Virus record (IMG/VR): IMGVR_UViG_3300044733_000730
Location: 1-22,922 of that record
Length of the DNA stretch: 22,922 nt
Origin: a virus
Direction: 5' to 3' (one strand)
Positions 4,618-13,409 of this stretch are shown piece by piece (position 1 is the stretch's first letter; each line of letters opens with the position of its first letter). The notes beneath the pieces were generated by a model, which worked only from the letters and a program-made list of their open reading frames with translations, had not been told where the DNA came from and ran no database searches. The translations under genes and the position numbers were made by a program.

Positions 4618-5854
4618 GTTACTTCCCTGGCAACAAGATGTCTTTAAAGATCCAGCAAGGTTTAAGATCATCGCTGCTGGTAGACGTACAGGTAAATCTA
4701 GGTTAGCAGCTTGGACACTGATCATAGAGGCACTACAGACTGAGAAAGGTCATGTCTGGTATGTAGCACCAACACAGGGTCAAGCTAGAGATATTATGTG
4801 GTCTACGCTGTTAGAGCTAGGCCATACAGTCATTAAAGGTAGTCATGTTAACAACATGCAGATTACCTTAGTCAATGGTGCAATGATCTCACTAAAGGGT
4901 GCAGATAGACCAGAGACAATGCGTGGTGTCAGCTTAAAGTATCTAGTGATGGACGAATACGCTGACATGAAACCACAGGTGTTCGAACAGATCTTAAGAC
5001 CTGCCTTAGCGGATCAGAAGGGTAGAGCAATGTTCATTGGTACGCCAATGGGTAGAAACCACTTCTATGAACTGTATAGGCTAGGTGATAGTGGTAAGGA
5101 TAAGGATTACAAGGCATGGCACTTCACTAGCTTTGATAATCCATTGTTAGATCCAGCAGAGATTGAAGCTGCTAAAGGTTCAATGTCTAGCTTTGCTTTC
5201 AGACAAGAGTTTATGGCTTCGTTTGAAGCATCTCAGAGTGAGATATTTAAGGAAGAATGGATTAAAGTCAGCGACGAGGAACCTGATGAAGGTAACTACT
5301 TTATGGCGGTGGATCTATGTGGTTTCTCTGATTCTTCTCAGACGAACAAGTCGAAGAATTCGAAACTGGATGAAACAGCGATAGCCATTGTTAAGGTTAA
5401 CACCAAAGGTTGGTGGGTTGCTGACATACTGCATGGTAGGTGGGATGTCCGAGAGACAGCAGTACGTATATTAAAGGCTGCAAAGGATTACAGAGTTAGT
5501 TGTGTTGGGATAGAGAAAGGTGCGCTGAAGAATGCAGTGATGCCTTATATGCACGATCTAATGCGTAGGAATGGTTTTTATCCTAGGATTGAAGAACTAA
5601 CGCATGGTAATAAGAAGAAAGCAGATAGGATTGTTTGGTCACTACAAGGTCGATTTGAGCATGGTAGGATTGTTTTAAATGAAGGTGACTGGAATTATCA
5701 GTTCTTAGACCAACTGATGCAGTTCCCAGACACTAAGACACATGATGATTTGATTGATGCACTTAGCTACATTGATCAAATACAAACTGCAAACTGGAAT
5801 CAAAACCTTGATGAAGAAGAGTTTGAAGTATTGGACCAAGTAGCAGGCTATTAG
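4601..5854 (+). CDS. terL: Terminase large subunit (packaging ATPase/nuclease)
   Basis: A 417-residue motor protein that drives DNA into the prohead and cuts it. The ATPase domain shows a Walker A loop GRRTGKS (residues 27-33), a Walker B segment YLVMDEY (114-120) with the acidic pair Asp118-Glu119, and a likely coupling motif in MFIGTPMG (144-151). The RNase H-like nuclease domain follows: MAVDLCG (Asp238), GIEKG (Glu305) and HDDLIDALSY (381-390), which supply the metal-binding acids. Length and order are normal for the family. The ATG at 4601 is chosen over an in-frame TTG seven codons upstream because a purine-rich GAAGAAG precedes it. It overlaps terS by 17 nt. Confidence 0.95.
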   Translation: MDLQVKLLPWQQDVFKDPARFKIIAAGRRTGKSRLAAWTLIIEALQTEKGHVWYVAPTQGQARDIMWSTLLELGHTVIKGSHVNNMQITLVNGAMISLKGADRPETMRGVSLKYLVMDEYADMKPQVFEQILRPALADQKGRAMFIGTPMGRNHFYELYRLGDSGKDKDYKAWHFTSFDNPLLDPAEIEAAKGSMSSFAFRQEFMASFEASQSEIFKEEWIKVSDEEPDEGNYFMAVDLCGFSDSSQTNKSKNSKLDETAIAIVKVNTKGWWVADILHGRWDVRETAVRILKAAKDYRVSCVGIEKGALKNAVMPYMHDLMRRNGFYPRIEELTHGNKKKADRIVWSLQGRFEHGRIVLNEGDWNYQFLDQLMQFPDTKTHDDLIDALSYIDQIQTANWNQNLDEEEFEVLDQVAGY

Positions 5855-5865
5855 GATAACCAAAC

Positions 5866-7866
5866 ATGAAATTTGAATCCGAAATCACTCCTCAGAATGC
5901 TCTAGTAGCATTTGTGATGGATCGATGCAACAACTGGAGGGACCACAGAGATGAGAATTACCTCCCAAGATGGGAAGAGTATGAACGTCTTTGGCGTGGA
6001 ATCTGGGCTGATGAAGATAAAACCAGACAGTCTGAGCGTTCAAAGATCATTTCCCCTGCCCTACAGCAAGCAGTAGACAACAAACAAGCTGATCTTGAAG
6101 AAGCTGTGTTCGCTAAAGGACAGTTCTTCGACATCAGTGATGACGTTGCTGACCAGGATAAACAAGACATTGAGATCTTACGTACTCGTTTGTCTGAAGA
6201 TTTTAAGAAAGACAAGATCAGAAAAGCTATTGGTAATGTCATGACCTTAGCTGAGATCTATGGTACTGGTATCGGTGAGATCATTGTTAAGCAAAAGAAG
6301 GAGATGGCCCCAGCTACACAGCCTTCAGCACAGCCTGGACTGTCTATGATTGGTGTCCGAACCAACAATCGCATTGCTGTACAGTTAAAACCCATCAATC
6401 CTAAGAACTTTATCATTGATCCTAACTCAACAAGCATTGAAGATGCTATGGGTTGTGCTATTGAAGAGTATGTAGGTAGACATGCAGTCATCAAAGGCAT
6501 GGAAGATGGTGTATACAAAGCAGTTGCACTTGGTGATGCTGCTGTAGATACTGACTTAGAGCCTGATCAAGACCTAACATATTACCAGAATGACAAGATT
6601 CTTATGCTAAGGTACTATGGTTTAGTGCCTAGAAAGCTATTAGCAAACCCTGATGACATGGCTTATGAAGATGATGAGCTATATTCAGACATGGTTGAGG
6701 CTATGGTGGTTATTGCTAACGGAGAAGCCCTGCTAAAGGCTGAAGAAAACCCGTTCATGATGCAAGATAGACCTGTAGTTGCTTACCAAGCTGACTCAAT
6801 TCCTGGTCGTTTCTGGGGTCGAGGAACGGCTGAGAAGGCATACAACATGCAAAAGGCTGTTGATGCTCAGTTACGTAGTCATTTAGACTCTTTAGGGCTT
6901 ACAACAGCTCCTATGATGGCTGTAGACGCTACAAGACTGCCTAGAGGAGCTAAATTTGAGATTCGTCCTGGTAAAACCATCCTAACTAATGGTAATCCTA
7001 ACGAAATCTTAACACCATTCAAGTTTGGTAACACAGACCCAGCTAATTTACAGTCTGCACAGGTCTTTGAGAGGATGATGTTGCAGGCTACAGGTACATT
7101 AGACACAGCAAACCTCCCTGCACAGGTCTCTGGTGGTGAAGCAGCCACTGCTGGTCTTGCTATGGCAGTGTCCGGACTGATTAAAAAGAACAAGAGATCG
7201 TTGGTTAACTTCCAAGAAGACTTCTTGATTCCTTTTGTAGAGAAAGCAGCATGGAGATACATGCAGTTTAGTCCTGATCGCTATCCTGTACAAGACTTTG
7301 ACTTTGTTGCTACAGGTACGATGGGCATGATAGCAAGAGAGTTTGAACAAGCACAGATACTTGCATTGTTGTCTACACTTGGTCCGAACAGTCCTATCGT
7401 TCCTTTGTTGCTACAAGGTGTTATTGAGACTTCTTCGTTGCCTAACAAAGAAACATTGTTAGCTCAGTTGGCTCAACTTGCTCAACCAGACCCACAACAA
7501 CAGCAGATACAACAGCAAGCAGCACAGTTGCAGTTAGCAGATGCTGAAGCTAGTGTCCGAGAGAAACAAGCTAAAGCTGCTAAGGATGCTGCTGAGGCTC
7601 AGAAGACAGCGATAGAAGCACAGTTGCTTCCTGAAGAGACTCGTGCTAAAATAATGGCAGCAGTGTCTAAGAACTTACCAAACCAAGACGATGCTGCTAA
7701 GACTGAGTTTGACCGTAGAGTCAAGATAGCAGAGTTAATGCTCAAAGAAGCTGACTTAGCGAACAACACCAAGATTGTAGAAATGCAGATGAGTAAAGCT
7801 GGTGTACTCCCTGGTGATGAAGATATGCTCAACGAACTACTTGATAAGTTGACCGACAATGGCTAA
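5866..7866 (+). CDS. Portal protein (head-tail connector)
   Basis: A 666-residue protein directly after terL, the usual place and size for a podovirus-type portal, the dodecameric ring through which DNA passes. The N-terminal part (NWRDHRDENYLPRWEEYERLW) and SKIISPALQQAVD resemble portal starts. The core contains YYGLVPR, VAYQADSIPGRFWGRGTAEKAYNMQKAVDAQ and TGTLDTANLPAQVSGGEAAT, typical of phage portals. From about residue 541 there is a Gln-rich stretch (DPQQQQIQQQAAQLQLADAE), then a long Ala/Lys/Glu coiled coil to about 610, likely the barrel or crown. It ends 8 nt inside the next gene. Confidence 0.9.
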   Translation: MKFESEITPQNALVAFVMDRCNNWRDHRDENYLPRWEEYERLWRGIWADEDKTRQSERSKIISPALQQAVDNKQADLEEAVFAKGQFFDISDDVADQDKQDIEILRTRLSEDFKKDKIRKAIGNVMTLAEIYGTGIGEIIVKQKKEMAPATQPSAQPGLSMIGVRTNNRIAVQLKPINPKNFIIDPNSTSIEDAMGCAIEEYVGRHAVIKGMEDGVYKAVALGDAAVDTDLEPDQDLTYYQNDKILMLRYYGLVPRKLLANPDDMAYEDDELYSDMVEAMVVIANGEALLKAEENPFMMQDRPVVAYQADSIPGRFWGRGTAEKAYNMQKAVDAQLRSHLDSLGLTTAPMMAVDATRLPRGAKFEIRPGKTILTNGNPNEILTPFKFGNTDPANLQSAQVFERMMLQATGTLDTANLPAQVSGGEAATAGLAMAVSGLIKKNKRSLVNFQEDFLIPFVEKAAWRYMQFSPDRYPVQDFDFVATGTMGMIAREFEQAQILALLSTLGPNSPIVPLLLQGVIETSSLPNKETLLAQLAQLAQPDPQQQQIQQQAAQLQLADAEASVREKQAKAAKDAAEAQKTAIEAQLLPEETRAKIMAAVSKNLPNQDDAAKTEFDRRVKIAELMLKEADLANNTKIVEMQMSKAGVLPGDEDMLNELLDKLTDNG

Positions 7867-10375
7867 AGAACTTATTGATGCAGTAATGCAGGCTTCTTCA
7901 CGAGATAAGAAACTCTTGTTGAAAGAGTTAATTGCTGGTCTTCGTGAAGAGAAACAGAAACATGATCTGGAGGTAAACAAGACTAAATCCGCTTACATCG
8001 TTGATGCCTTTAAACAGATTGAAGATAGACTTACCGCTAAGTACAATGAGATCAAAGATCTTTCTACAAAGAAAGGTGATCCTGGTAGAGATGGTAAGGA
8101 TGGTGTAAACGGTAAGGATGGCCGTGATGGTACAAACGGTATTGATGGTCGTCCAGGTAAAGATGGCATTGATGGAAGAGATGGTAGGGATGGTGTTGAT
8201 GGTGTAAGTGTTACCAATGTATTCATTGACTTTGATGATCAGTTAGTTGTTGAACTATCTAACGGACAACAAATCAATGCTGGTTACGTAACACGTATCG
8301 CTAGTGATGCTGTAGTTCAGATGTTCAAACAAGGACAGATGAGCATCACAGAACTACTACCAGATCAAACAGGACATGCTGGAGAAGTTCTCTCCACAGA
8401 TGGTGATGGTAATCTATCTTGGATTGCTGGTGGCGGTGGAGGCGGTGGTGGAGGCACTACAACCTACTCAGTGACGTTTAACAGTAGCGGTACTGGCGCA
8501 GCCTCACCAGTATCCTTTAATGGCTCTGTAGCCCGTACAATCAGCTACAACACCCTTGGTGCTCCTAGCATCACAGGTACAAACGCTACTGGTACTTGGA
8601 ATATTGACATTCTAGGTAGTGCTGGTACTGTCACTAACGGTGTATACACAACAGGTAGCTACAGTAATCCTTCATGGATCACAGCACTAGCTTGGTCTAA
8701 GATTACATCAACACCAACAACACTGTCAGGCTATGGTATCACTGATGGTGTAAGCACTGGTGGTAGCTATAGCAATCCTACGTGGATTACATCACTGGCT
8801 GGATCAAAGATCACTGGTAACATTAGTGGTAATGCAGGTACTGCAACAGCGATTGCTGGTGGTGCTGCTAACAAGATTGTTTACCAGCTTGGTGCTGATA
8901 CTACAGGCTTTATTGATGCTCCTACCACATCAAATACCTACCTTAAGTGGAGTGGAACAGCATTCGGTTGGGATACTGTTGCTGCTGGCGGTGGCGGTAC
9001 AACAACCAATGCAGTAACTTTCAACAATAGTGGTAGTGGTGACGCATCAGGAACTACCTTTGATGGTTCTGTAGCAAGAACAATCAGTTACAATACATTA
9101 GGTGCTGCTAACTCAGGTGCTAACACAAACATCACTAGTTTAGACAGTATTACAGGTGGTATTAGCTCTCCTGATTACATTCAGTTTGATACAGCAGCAA
9201 CTGTCACTGGAGCTGTTGGTAGGGTTTGGTATGACAGTGGTGATGGTTCTCTGGTTACAAGACTTAAAGGTAACAACCTTGATCTTAATATCGGACAGGA
9301 AAACGTAGTACTGTCTTATAATGGTTCTGGAGCAACCATTACTAAAGGTTCTGTTGTTGCTGTTGCAGGTGCTCAAGGACAAAGACCTAGTATTGTCTTA
9401 GCTGACGCAGATACTGAAGCATTGTCAGCACCTACACTAGGTATTGCTGCTGAAGACATTACTAACGGTGCAGAAGGCTTTGTAGCAACCTTTGGTGTTG
9501 TTCGTGGTATTGATACCAGTGCATTCACTGCAGGTGATGATGTTTACTTATCACAAACAGCAGGTCAATTTACTGCTACAAGACCATCAGCACCAGCACA
9601 TACTGTGTTTCTTGGTTGGGTTGTTAAAGTCAATGCTAGTAGCGGTGAGTTGTTTGTAAACATTAACAACGGATGGGAACTTGACGAACTACATAACGTT
9701 AAGATTACTTCTGTAGCGAACAACGATATCCTGCAGTACGATTCAACTGGTCCTTATTGGAAGAATATTGCACCAGCGTCTGTAACAGGTACTTGGGGTA
9801 TCAGCATCACAGGTAATGCAGGCACAGTAACCAACGGTGTTTATACGACAGGTTCTTATGCTAATCCTTCATGGATTACTTCGTTAGCTTGGTCAAAGAT
9901 TAGCAGTACACCAACAACATTAAGTGGTTACGGCATCACTGATGGTGTAAGTACTGGTGGTAGCTATAGCAACCCTGCTTGGTTAACATCCATTAGTGGT
10001 TCTATTGTGTCCGGTAACATCACAGGCAATGCAGCTAACGTCACTGGTACAGTAGCAGTCGCTAACGGTGGTACGGGTCAAACATCATACACTGATGGAC
10101 AACTACTAATTGGTAATACTGCTACCAGTGGTTTGTCTAAAGCAACTCTTACCGCAGGTTCTAACGTAACCATTACAAACGGTAACGGTACGATTACGAT
10201 TGCTGCTACCGGAGGTGGTGGCGGATCTTCAACGATCTTAGAGAATGATCAAACCATATCATCTAACTATACCGTAACCTCTGCTAAGAATGGACTTAGC
10301 GTTGGTCCTGTAACTATTAATACTGGAGTCTCTGTTACCGTTGGAACAGGTCAGAGATGGATGGTTTTAGCTTAA
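7859..10375 (+). CDS. Tail fibre protein with collagen-like domain
   Basis: An 838-residue fibre subunit. Residues 1-70 are a charged helical segment, likely the trimerising/attachment end. Residues 73-117 are 15 perfect Gly-X-Y triplets (GDP GRD GKD ... GVS), a collagen-like triple helix. A run of nine Gly in the linker IAGGGGGGGGGTTT precedes beta-rich repeats: the unit GSVARTISYNTLGA occurs twice, and a block with VTNGVYTTGSY, PTTLSGYGITDGVS and TGGSYSNP occurs twice. A middle domain (GFVATFGVVRGIDTSAF) and a C-terminal GTGQRWMVLA end are types seen in phage tail proteins. The start overlaps the portal stop by 8 nt. Position after the portal instead of after the tail-tube genes is unlike T7. 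Likely receptor-binding or baseplate fibre. Confidence 0.85.
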   Translation: MAKELIDAVMQASSRDKKLLLKELIAGLREEKQKHDLEVNKTKSAYIVDAFKQIEDRLTAKYNEIKDLSTKKGDPGRDGKDGVNGKDGRDGTNGIDGRPGKDGIDGRDGRDGVDGVSVTNVFIDFDDQLVVELSNGQQINAGYVTRIASDAVVQMFKQGQMSITELLPDQTGHAGEVLSTDGDGNLSWIAGGGGGGGGGTTTYSVTFNSSGTGAASPVSFNGSVARTISYNTLGAPSITGTNATGTWNIDILGSAGTVTNGVYTTGSYSNPSWITALAWSKITSTPTTLSGYGITDGVSTGGSYSNPTWITSLAGSKITGNISGNAGTATAIAGGAANKIVYQLGADTTGFIDAPTTSNTYLKWSGTAFGWDTVAAGGGGTTTNAVTFNNSGSGDASGTTFDGSVARTISYNTLGAANSGANTNITSLDSITGGISSPDYIQFDTAATVTGAVGRVWYDSGDGSLVTRLKGNNLDLNIGQENVVLSYNGSGATITKGSVVAVAGAQGQRPSIVLADADTEALSAPTLGIAAEDITNGAEGFVATFGVVRGIDTSAFTAGDDVYLSQTAGQFTATRPSAPAHTVFLGWVVKVNASSGELFVNINNGWELDELHNVKITSVANNDILQYDSTGPYWKNIAPASVTGTWGISITGNAGTVTNGVYTTGSYANPSWITSLAWSKISSTPTTLSGYGITDGVSTGGSYSNPAWLTSISGSIVSGNITGNAANVTGTVAVANGGTGQTSYTDGQLLIGNTATSGLSKATLTAGSNVTITNGNGTITIAATGGGGGSSTILENDQTISSNYTVTSAKNGLSVGPVTINTGVSVTVGTGQRWMVLA
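8591..8845 (+). repeat. Intragenic repeat, copy 1 (fibre gene)
   Basis: This segment and 9789-10044 encode nearly the same block (VTNGVYTTGSY ... WITxLAWSKI ... PTTLSGYGITDGVSTGGSYSNP). The DNA differs mostly at third codon positions, so the protein has been kept while the bases drifted. An internal duplication of a fibre module is likely. Confidence 0.75.
9789..10044 (+). repeat. Intragenic repeat, copy 2 (fibre gene)
   Basis: Second copy of the block at 8591-8845. It carries SYANPSWITSLAWSKI and SYSNPAWLTSI in place of SYSNPSWITALAWSKI and SYSNPTWITSL. Copies of this kind can recombine and change fibre length. Confidence 0.75.
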
Positions 10376-10384
10376 GGAGCTATA

Positions 10385-10831
10385 ATGTCCGCAATAAAAC
10401 TTCAAGGTCACGCAAGTGGCTCAGGTACAACAACACTTCAATCTGCTAACAGTAATAGTAGTTTTACACAAACATTACCGTCTACAGATAGTGTTACTTT
10501 AGGTTATCTTAATGTACCTATTAATTCTCAATCAGCAGCGTATACATTAGTTGATACGGATTCAGGTAAAGCTATTCTACACCCATCAACAGACGCTAAC
10601 GCAAGAACTTTTACAATTCCTGCGAATAGTTCTGTTGCATACGATGTAGGAACTGTGTTAACATTCATCAATATGACATCTCAAGTTGTTACCATTGCGA
10701 TTACAACAGACACGTTGTATCTTGCTGGTACTGGTACAACAGGATCTAGATCACTAGCTCAATATGGTATGGCAACAGCGATAAAACTAACATCAACAAC
10801 TTGGTTGATTTCTGGTACTGGGTTAACCTAA
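10385..10831 (+). CDS. Beta-rich fibre-associated structural protein
   Basis: A 148-residue protein with an N-terminal segment typical of fibre tips (IKLQGHASGSGTTTLQSANSN) and a beta domain (AAYTLVDTDSGKAILHPSTD ... FTIPANSSVAYDVGTVLTFIN ... TDTLYLAGTGTTGSRSLA ... WLISG). This domain pattern recurs in tail-fibre-linked proteins of aquatic phages. The YTLVxxDxG / FTIP...VG...FIN layout also appears, diverged, in the C-terminal half of the 17255-17806 product, so the two may be distant relatives. It is preceded by AAGGAG, sits between the collagen fibre and the glycine-rich protein, and probably forms part of the same adhesin. No enzymatic motif. Confidence 0.68.
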   Translation: MSAIKLQGHASGSGTTTLQSANSNSSFTQTLPSTDSVTLGYLNVPINSQSAAYTLVDTDSGKAILHPSTDANARTFTIPANSSVAYDVGTVLTFINMTSQVVTIAITTDTLYLAGTGTTGSRSLAQYGMATAIKLTSTTWLISGTGLT

Positions 10832-10840
10832 GGAGTTGTC

Positions 10841-12544
10841 ATGACTGGTATCTTAAATTTATTGCTTGGTGGTGCTGCTGGTAAGTTCACCATCATCCAA
10901 ACCTTCACAGCGACACAAGACTGGACTTGCCCTACGGGAGTGACAAGTGTTGATTATTTGATTGTAGCTGGAGGGGGAGGTGGAGGGGGCGGTAATGGCG
11001 GGTATTCGGCCGGAGGTGGAGGTGCTGGGGGATTTAGAACCGGTACAGGGTTAAGTGTCACCGCCGGAACTAATTACACGATTACTGTTGGCGCATCAGG
11101 AACTGCTGGATCAGGATCAGCACCTGGAAATAACGGTGGTTCTGGTGGCAATTCTTATATTTCAGGAACAGGTATAACCGCAAGTCCTGCCGCCCCAGGC
11201 AACCCTTATGCAAATGCCATCACATCCTTTGGCGGTGGTGGAGGGGGGTTGGCATCAAGTACTGTTGCAAATGCGGGTCTAAATGGTGGTTCTGGTGGTG
11301 GCGGCGGAACTAGATCAAATGGTTCTGGCGGAGCCGGAGGGACAGGTGACACACCTGCCGCATCTTCAGACGGTGGAAACGGTGCGCCTGCTAATCCTCA
11401 GCAAGGAAGAAATGGCGGCGCAGGAAATAATAATCCTTCAAACGTTGACTCTTATTTGAACGCTGGTGGCGGTGGTGGTTCTAATGCGTCAACAGGCACC
11501 GGAGGTTCCGGTTCTAACTCGGCAGCAGGAAATGGAGGAGCAGGAACAGCGTCTACCATTTCAGGAACTTCTGTAACTTATGCAGGTGGTGGTGGCGGTG
11601 CTGCTTTTAGCGGCACTGTTGGTAGCGGGGGTTCTGGTGGAGGTGGTGCAGGTGCTGGCCCTGGTGCTAGCGGCACAGCAGGGACTGTTAATACAGGAGG
11701 TGGTGGAGGTGGAGGTAGTGGCAGCTTAACAAGCGGCGGCGCAGGCGGCTCCGGCATTGTCATTCTGAAATATCAAGCACCATCACAGAGTGTTTTCGTA
11801 TTCAAGGGTTCGGGTAAGTTTACTGTCCCCACGGGCGTGACCAGCATTGACTATTTGATCGTTGGTGGCGGTGGCGGTGGTGGTGGCGCACCAGCTGCTT
11901 TTATAGGTGGTGGTGGCGGGGCAGGAGGGTTTCGTACTGGAACTGGGTTAACAGTAACTGCCAATCAGACTTATACGATTACGGTCGGCGCAGGGCAAGC
12001 AGGGGGAAGTGCTGGGAATAAAGGTACTAATGGGAGCGACTCTTCTATTGCTGGCTCTCCAATTACTGAAAGTCCGTCTGGAGCCGGAACTAATACCATC
12101 AAGTCATATGGCGGTGGTGGTGGCGGTGGTGGAAATACTAATACCGGAGGAAATAACGGAGGTTCTGGCGGTGGTGGCGGTGGTATAAGCGGAACAGCAG
12201 GAACTGGTAATACGCCTAATGCCCCATCTTCTGGCGGTAATGGCGCTCCAGCCGTTGCTTATCAAGGAACCAATGGGTTTGCAGGATCATCAGGTGGTGG
12301 CGGTGGAGGTGGTGGCGGTGCTGGCGGAGCGTCAACAGGAACTTCTGGCGGCCCAGGACAATCATCAACTATTGCGGGTACGCCTGGAACAACTTATGCG
12401 GCTGGTGGTGCGGCAGGTACCGCAGGGAATGGGGTGGTGCCAACAGCGGCAGGTGCAAACACAGGAAATGGCGGAATTGGTGGGTGGAATGCTGTTGGTA
12501 GCGCAGGCGGCTCCGGCATCGTCATCATCAAAATAAATCAATAA
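10841..12544 (+). CDS. Glycine-rich tail adhesin with two tandem modules
   Basis: A 567-residue protein of two related halves, each starting PTGVTSxDYLIVxGGGGGGGG, passing through GAGGFRTGTGLxVTAxxxYTITVGA, then a long poly-Gly/Ser/Thr/Asn segment, and closing with AGGSGIVI(L/I)K. The halves are roughly residues 17-311 and 317-565. Gly-rich domains of this form are found in phage tail proteins. By analogy to known phage adhesins they may pack as polyglycine-II helices with variable tips for host recognition; this is inference. The DNA is visibly richer in GGC, GGG, GCC and CCG codons than neighbouring genes, suggesting recent transfer. Strong AAGGAG before the ATG. Confidence 0.8.
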   Translation: MTGILNLLLGGAAGKFTIIQTFTATQDWTCPTGVTSVDYLIVAGGGGGGGGNGGYSAGGGGAGGFRTGTGLSVTAGTNYTITVGASGTAGSGSAPGNNGGSGGNSYISGTGITASPAAPGNPYANAITSFGGGGGGLASSTVANAGLNGGSGGGGGTRSNGSGGAGGTGDTPAASSDGGNGAPANPQQGRNGGAGNNNPSNVDSYLNAGGGGGSNASTGTGGSGSNSAAGNGGAGTASTISGTSVTYAGGGGGAAFSGTVGSGGSGGGGAGAGPGASGTAGTVNTGGGGGGGSGSLTSGGAGGSGIVILKYQAPSQSVFVFKGSGKFTVPTGVTSIDYLIVGGGGGGGGAPAAFIGGGGGAGGFRTGTGLTVTANQTYTITVGAGQAGGSAGNKGTNGSDSSIAGSPITESPSGAGTNTIKSYGGGGGGGGNTNTGGNNGGSGGGGGGISGTAGTGNTPNAPSSGGNGAPAVAYQGTNGFAGSSGGGGGGGGGAGGASTGTSGGPGQSSTIAGTPGTTYAAGGAAGTAGNGVVPTAAGANTGNGGIGGWNAVGSAGGSGIVIIKINQ

Positions 12545-12552
12545 GAGGTCAA

Positions 12553-12810
12553 ATGGAAAACACGAAAATTTACCGCTTCCTCGGCATTGATACGGCGATG
12601 CACATGCTTCGTCCTGGTGCTAAGTGGGAAATATCAAACAACGTCTTTACCCGCTGGGATGATCCACGCCCCTGTCCGAGTATGGATGAGGTGTACTGGG
12701 TGATGGACAAGATCAAAGAGTTTGAAGAGTCAATCCCTACGATGTGGTTGCCAGAGCAGTTAGAGGAAATGGGCATCAAGATGAAAGAGATTGAAGAGGC
12801 TATTCAATGA
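12553..12810 (+). CDS. Conserved small phage protein (tail-fibre cassette)
   Basis: An 85-residue protein with YRFLGIDTAMHMLRPGAKWE, then NNVFTRWDDPRPCPSMDEVY and a helical end (VMDKIKEFEESIPTMWLPEQLEEM). Proteins with LRPGAKWE...FTRWDD.RPCPS are, from memory, common just after tail-fibre genes in aquatic phages and in some bacterial prophage regions. No function is established to my knowledge. It might be a fibre chaperone or accessory, given position only. GAGG lies upstream. The stop overlaps the oxygenase ATG by 4 nt (ATGA). Base use is GC-richer at third positions, like the preceding glycine-rich gene, so the pair may have arrived together. Confidence 0.7.
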   Translation: MENTKIYRFLGIDTAMHMLRPGAKWEISNNVFTRWDDPRPCPSMDEVYWVMDKIKEFEESIPTMWLPEQLEEMGIKMKEIEEAIQ

Positions 12811-13409
12811 ACTTGCATGGACTCTTCGCACAGCCTGTAGGCTTCTTTGATCTAAATCGTTCTCTTACTGAAGAAGAGTTGTTCGTACTTAAAGAGTTAG
12901 AACAGCGTCCTAACATGGGTAATCGTACCAGTAAGGATAATTTTGTATTGAAGAACTCTACGATGACACCTCTTCGTAGCTGGATGGAAGATTGTTTAGG
13001 ACAGTACTTCAAAGCCACTGTCAATCCTAAGCATGATGTTAACCTTCGTATCACACAGTCTTGGGTTAACTACAGTGAGCCAGGACAATACCATCACAAA
13101 CATGCTCATCCTAATTCATTTGTTAGTGGTGTGTTTTACATACAGACAAATGATACAGATAAGATTTACTTCTACAAAGATGGTTACCAACAGATTAAGT
13201 TTCCACCTCAAGAGTGGAACAGTTGGAATAGTGAATCATGGTGGTTTGAAGCCCTCACTGGTCGCCTAATCCTTTTCCCATCATCACTAACGCACATGGT
13301 CCCTACTGTAGAAGGTGATGATGTCCGTATATCCCTTAGTTTTAATACATTCCCAGTTGGTGTTGTCGGTGAAGAGATGGACCTTACTGGCTTAAGATTG
13401 GAGGCTTAG
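12807..13409 (+). CDS. 2-oxoglutarate/Fe(II)-dependent oxygenase family protein
   Basis: A 200-residue putative dioxygenase. The core double-stranded beta-helix signature is visible: WVNYSEPGQYHHKHAHPNSFVSGVFY-type segment (residues 87-111) with clustered His96, His97, His99 and His101 as candidate iron ligands, RLILFPSSLTHMV (153-165) giving the distal His163, and DDVRISLSFN (171-180) with Arg174 placed to bind 2-oxoglutarate. This matches the phage/cyanophage group of uncharacterised 2OG-Fe(II) oxygenases. The substrate is unknown. Its position inside the tail-adhesin cassette, 4 nt overlapping the gene before and abutting the one after, suggests a virion protein or surface glycan target. 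Length is normal. Confidence 0.82.
   Translation: MNLHGLFAQPVGFFDLNRSLTEEELFVLKELEQRPNMGNRTSKDNFVLKNSTMTPLRSWMEDCLGQYFKATVNPKHDVNLRITQSWVNYSEPGQYHHKHAHPNSFVSGVFYIQTNDTDKIYFYKDGYQQIKFPPQEWNSWNSESWWFEALTGRLILFPSSLTHMVPTVEGDDVRISLSFNTFPVGVVGEEMDLTGLRLEA

Noticed and set aside
11578-11763. Proline-rich minus-strand frame, like those at 7993-8226 and 18264-18446
   Set aside because: These are antisense images of glycine-rich or Gly-X-Y codons (GGT read as ACC/CCA) with no ribosome sites.
7859-12544. Diversity-generating retroelement acting on the fibre repeats
   Set aside because: No reverse transcriptase, template repeat or adenine-biased variable repeat is visible. The repeats differ at synonymous sites of all kinds, as in an old duplication.
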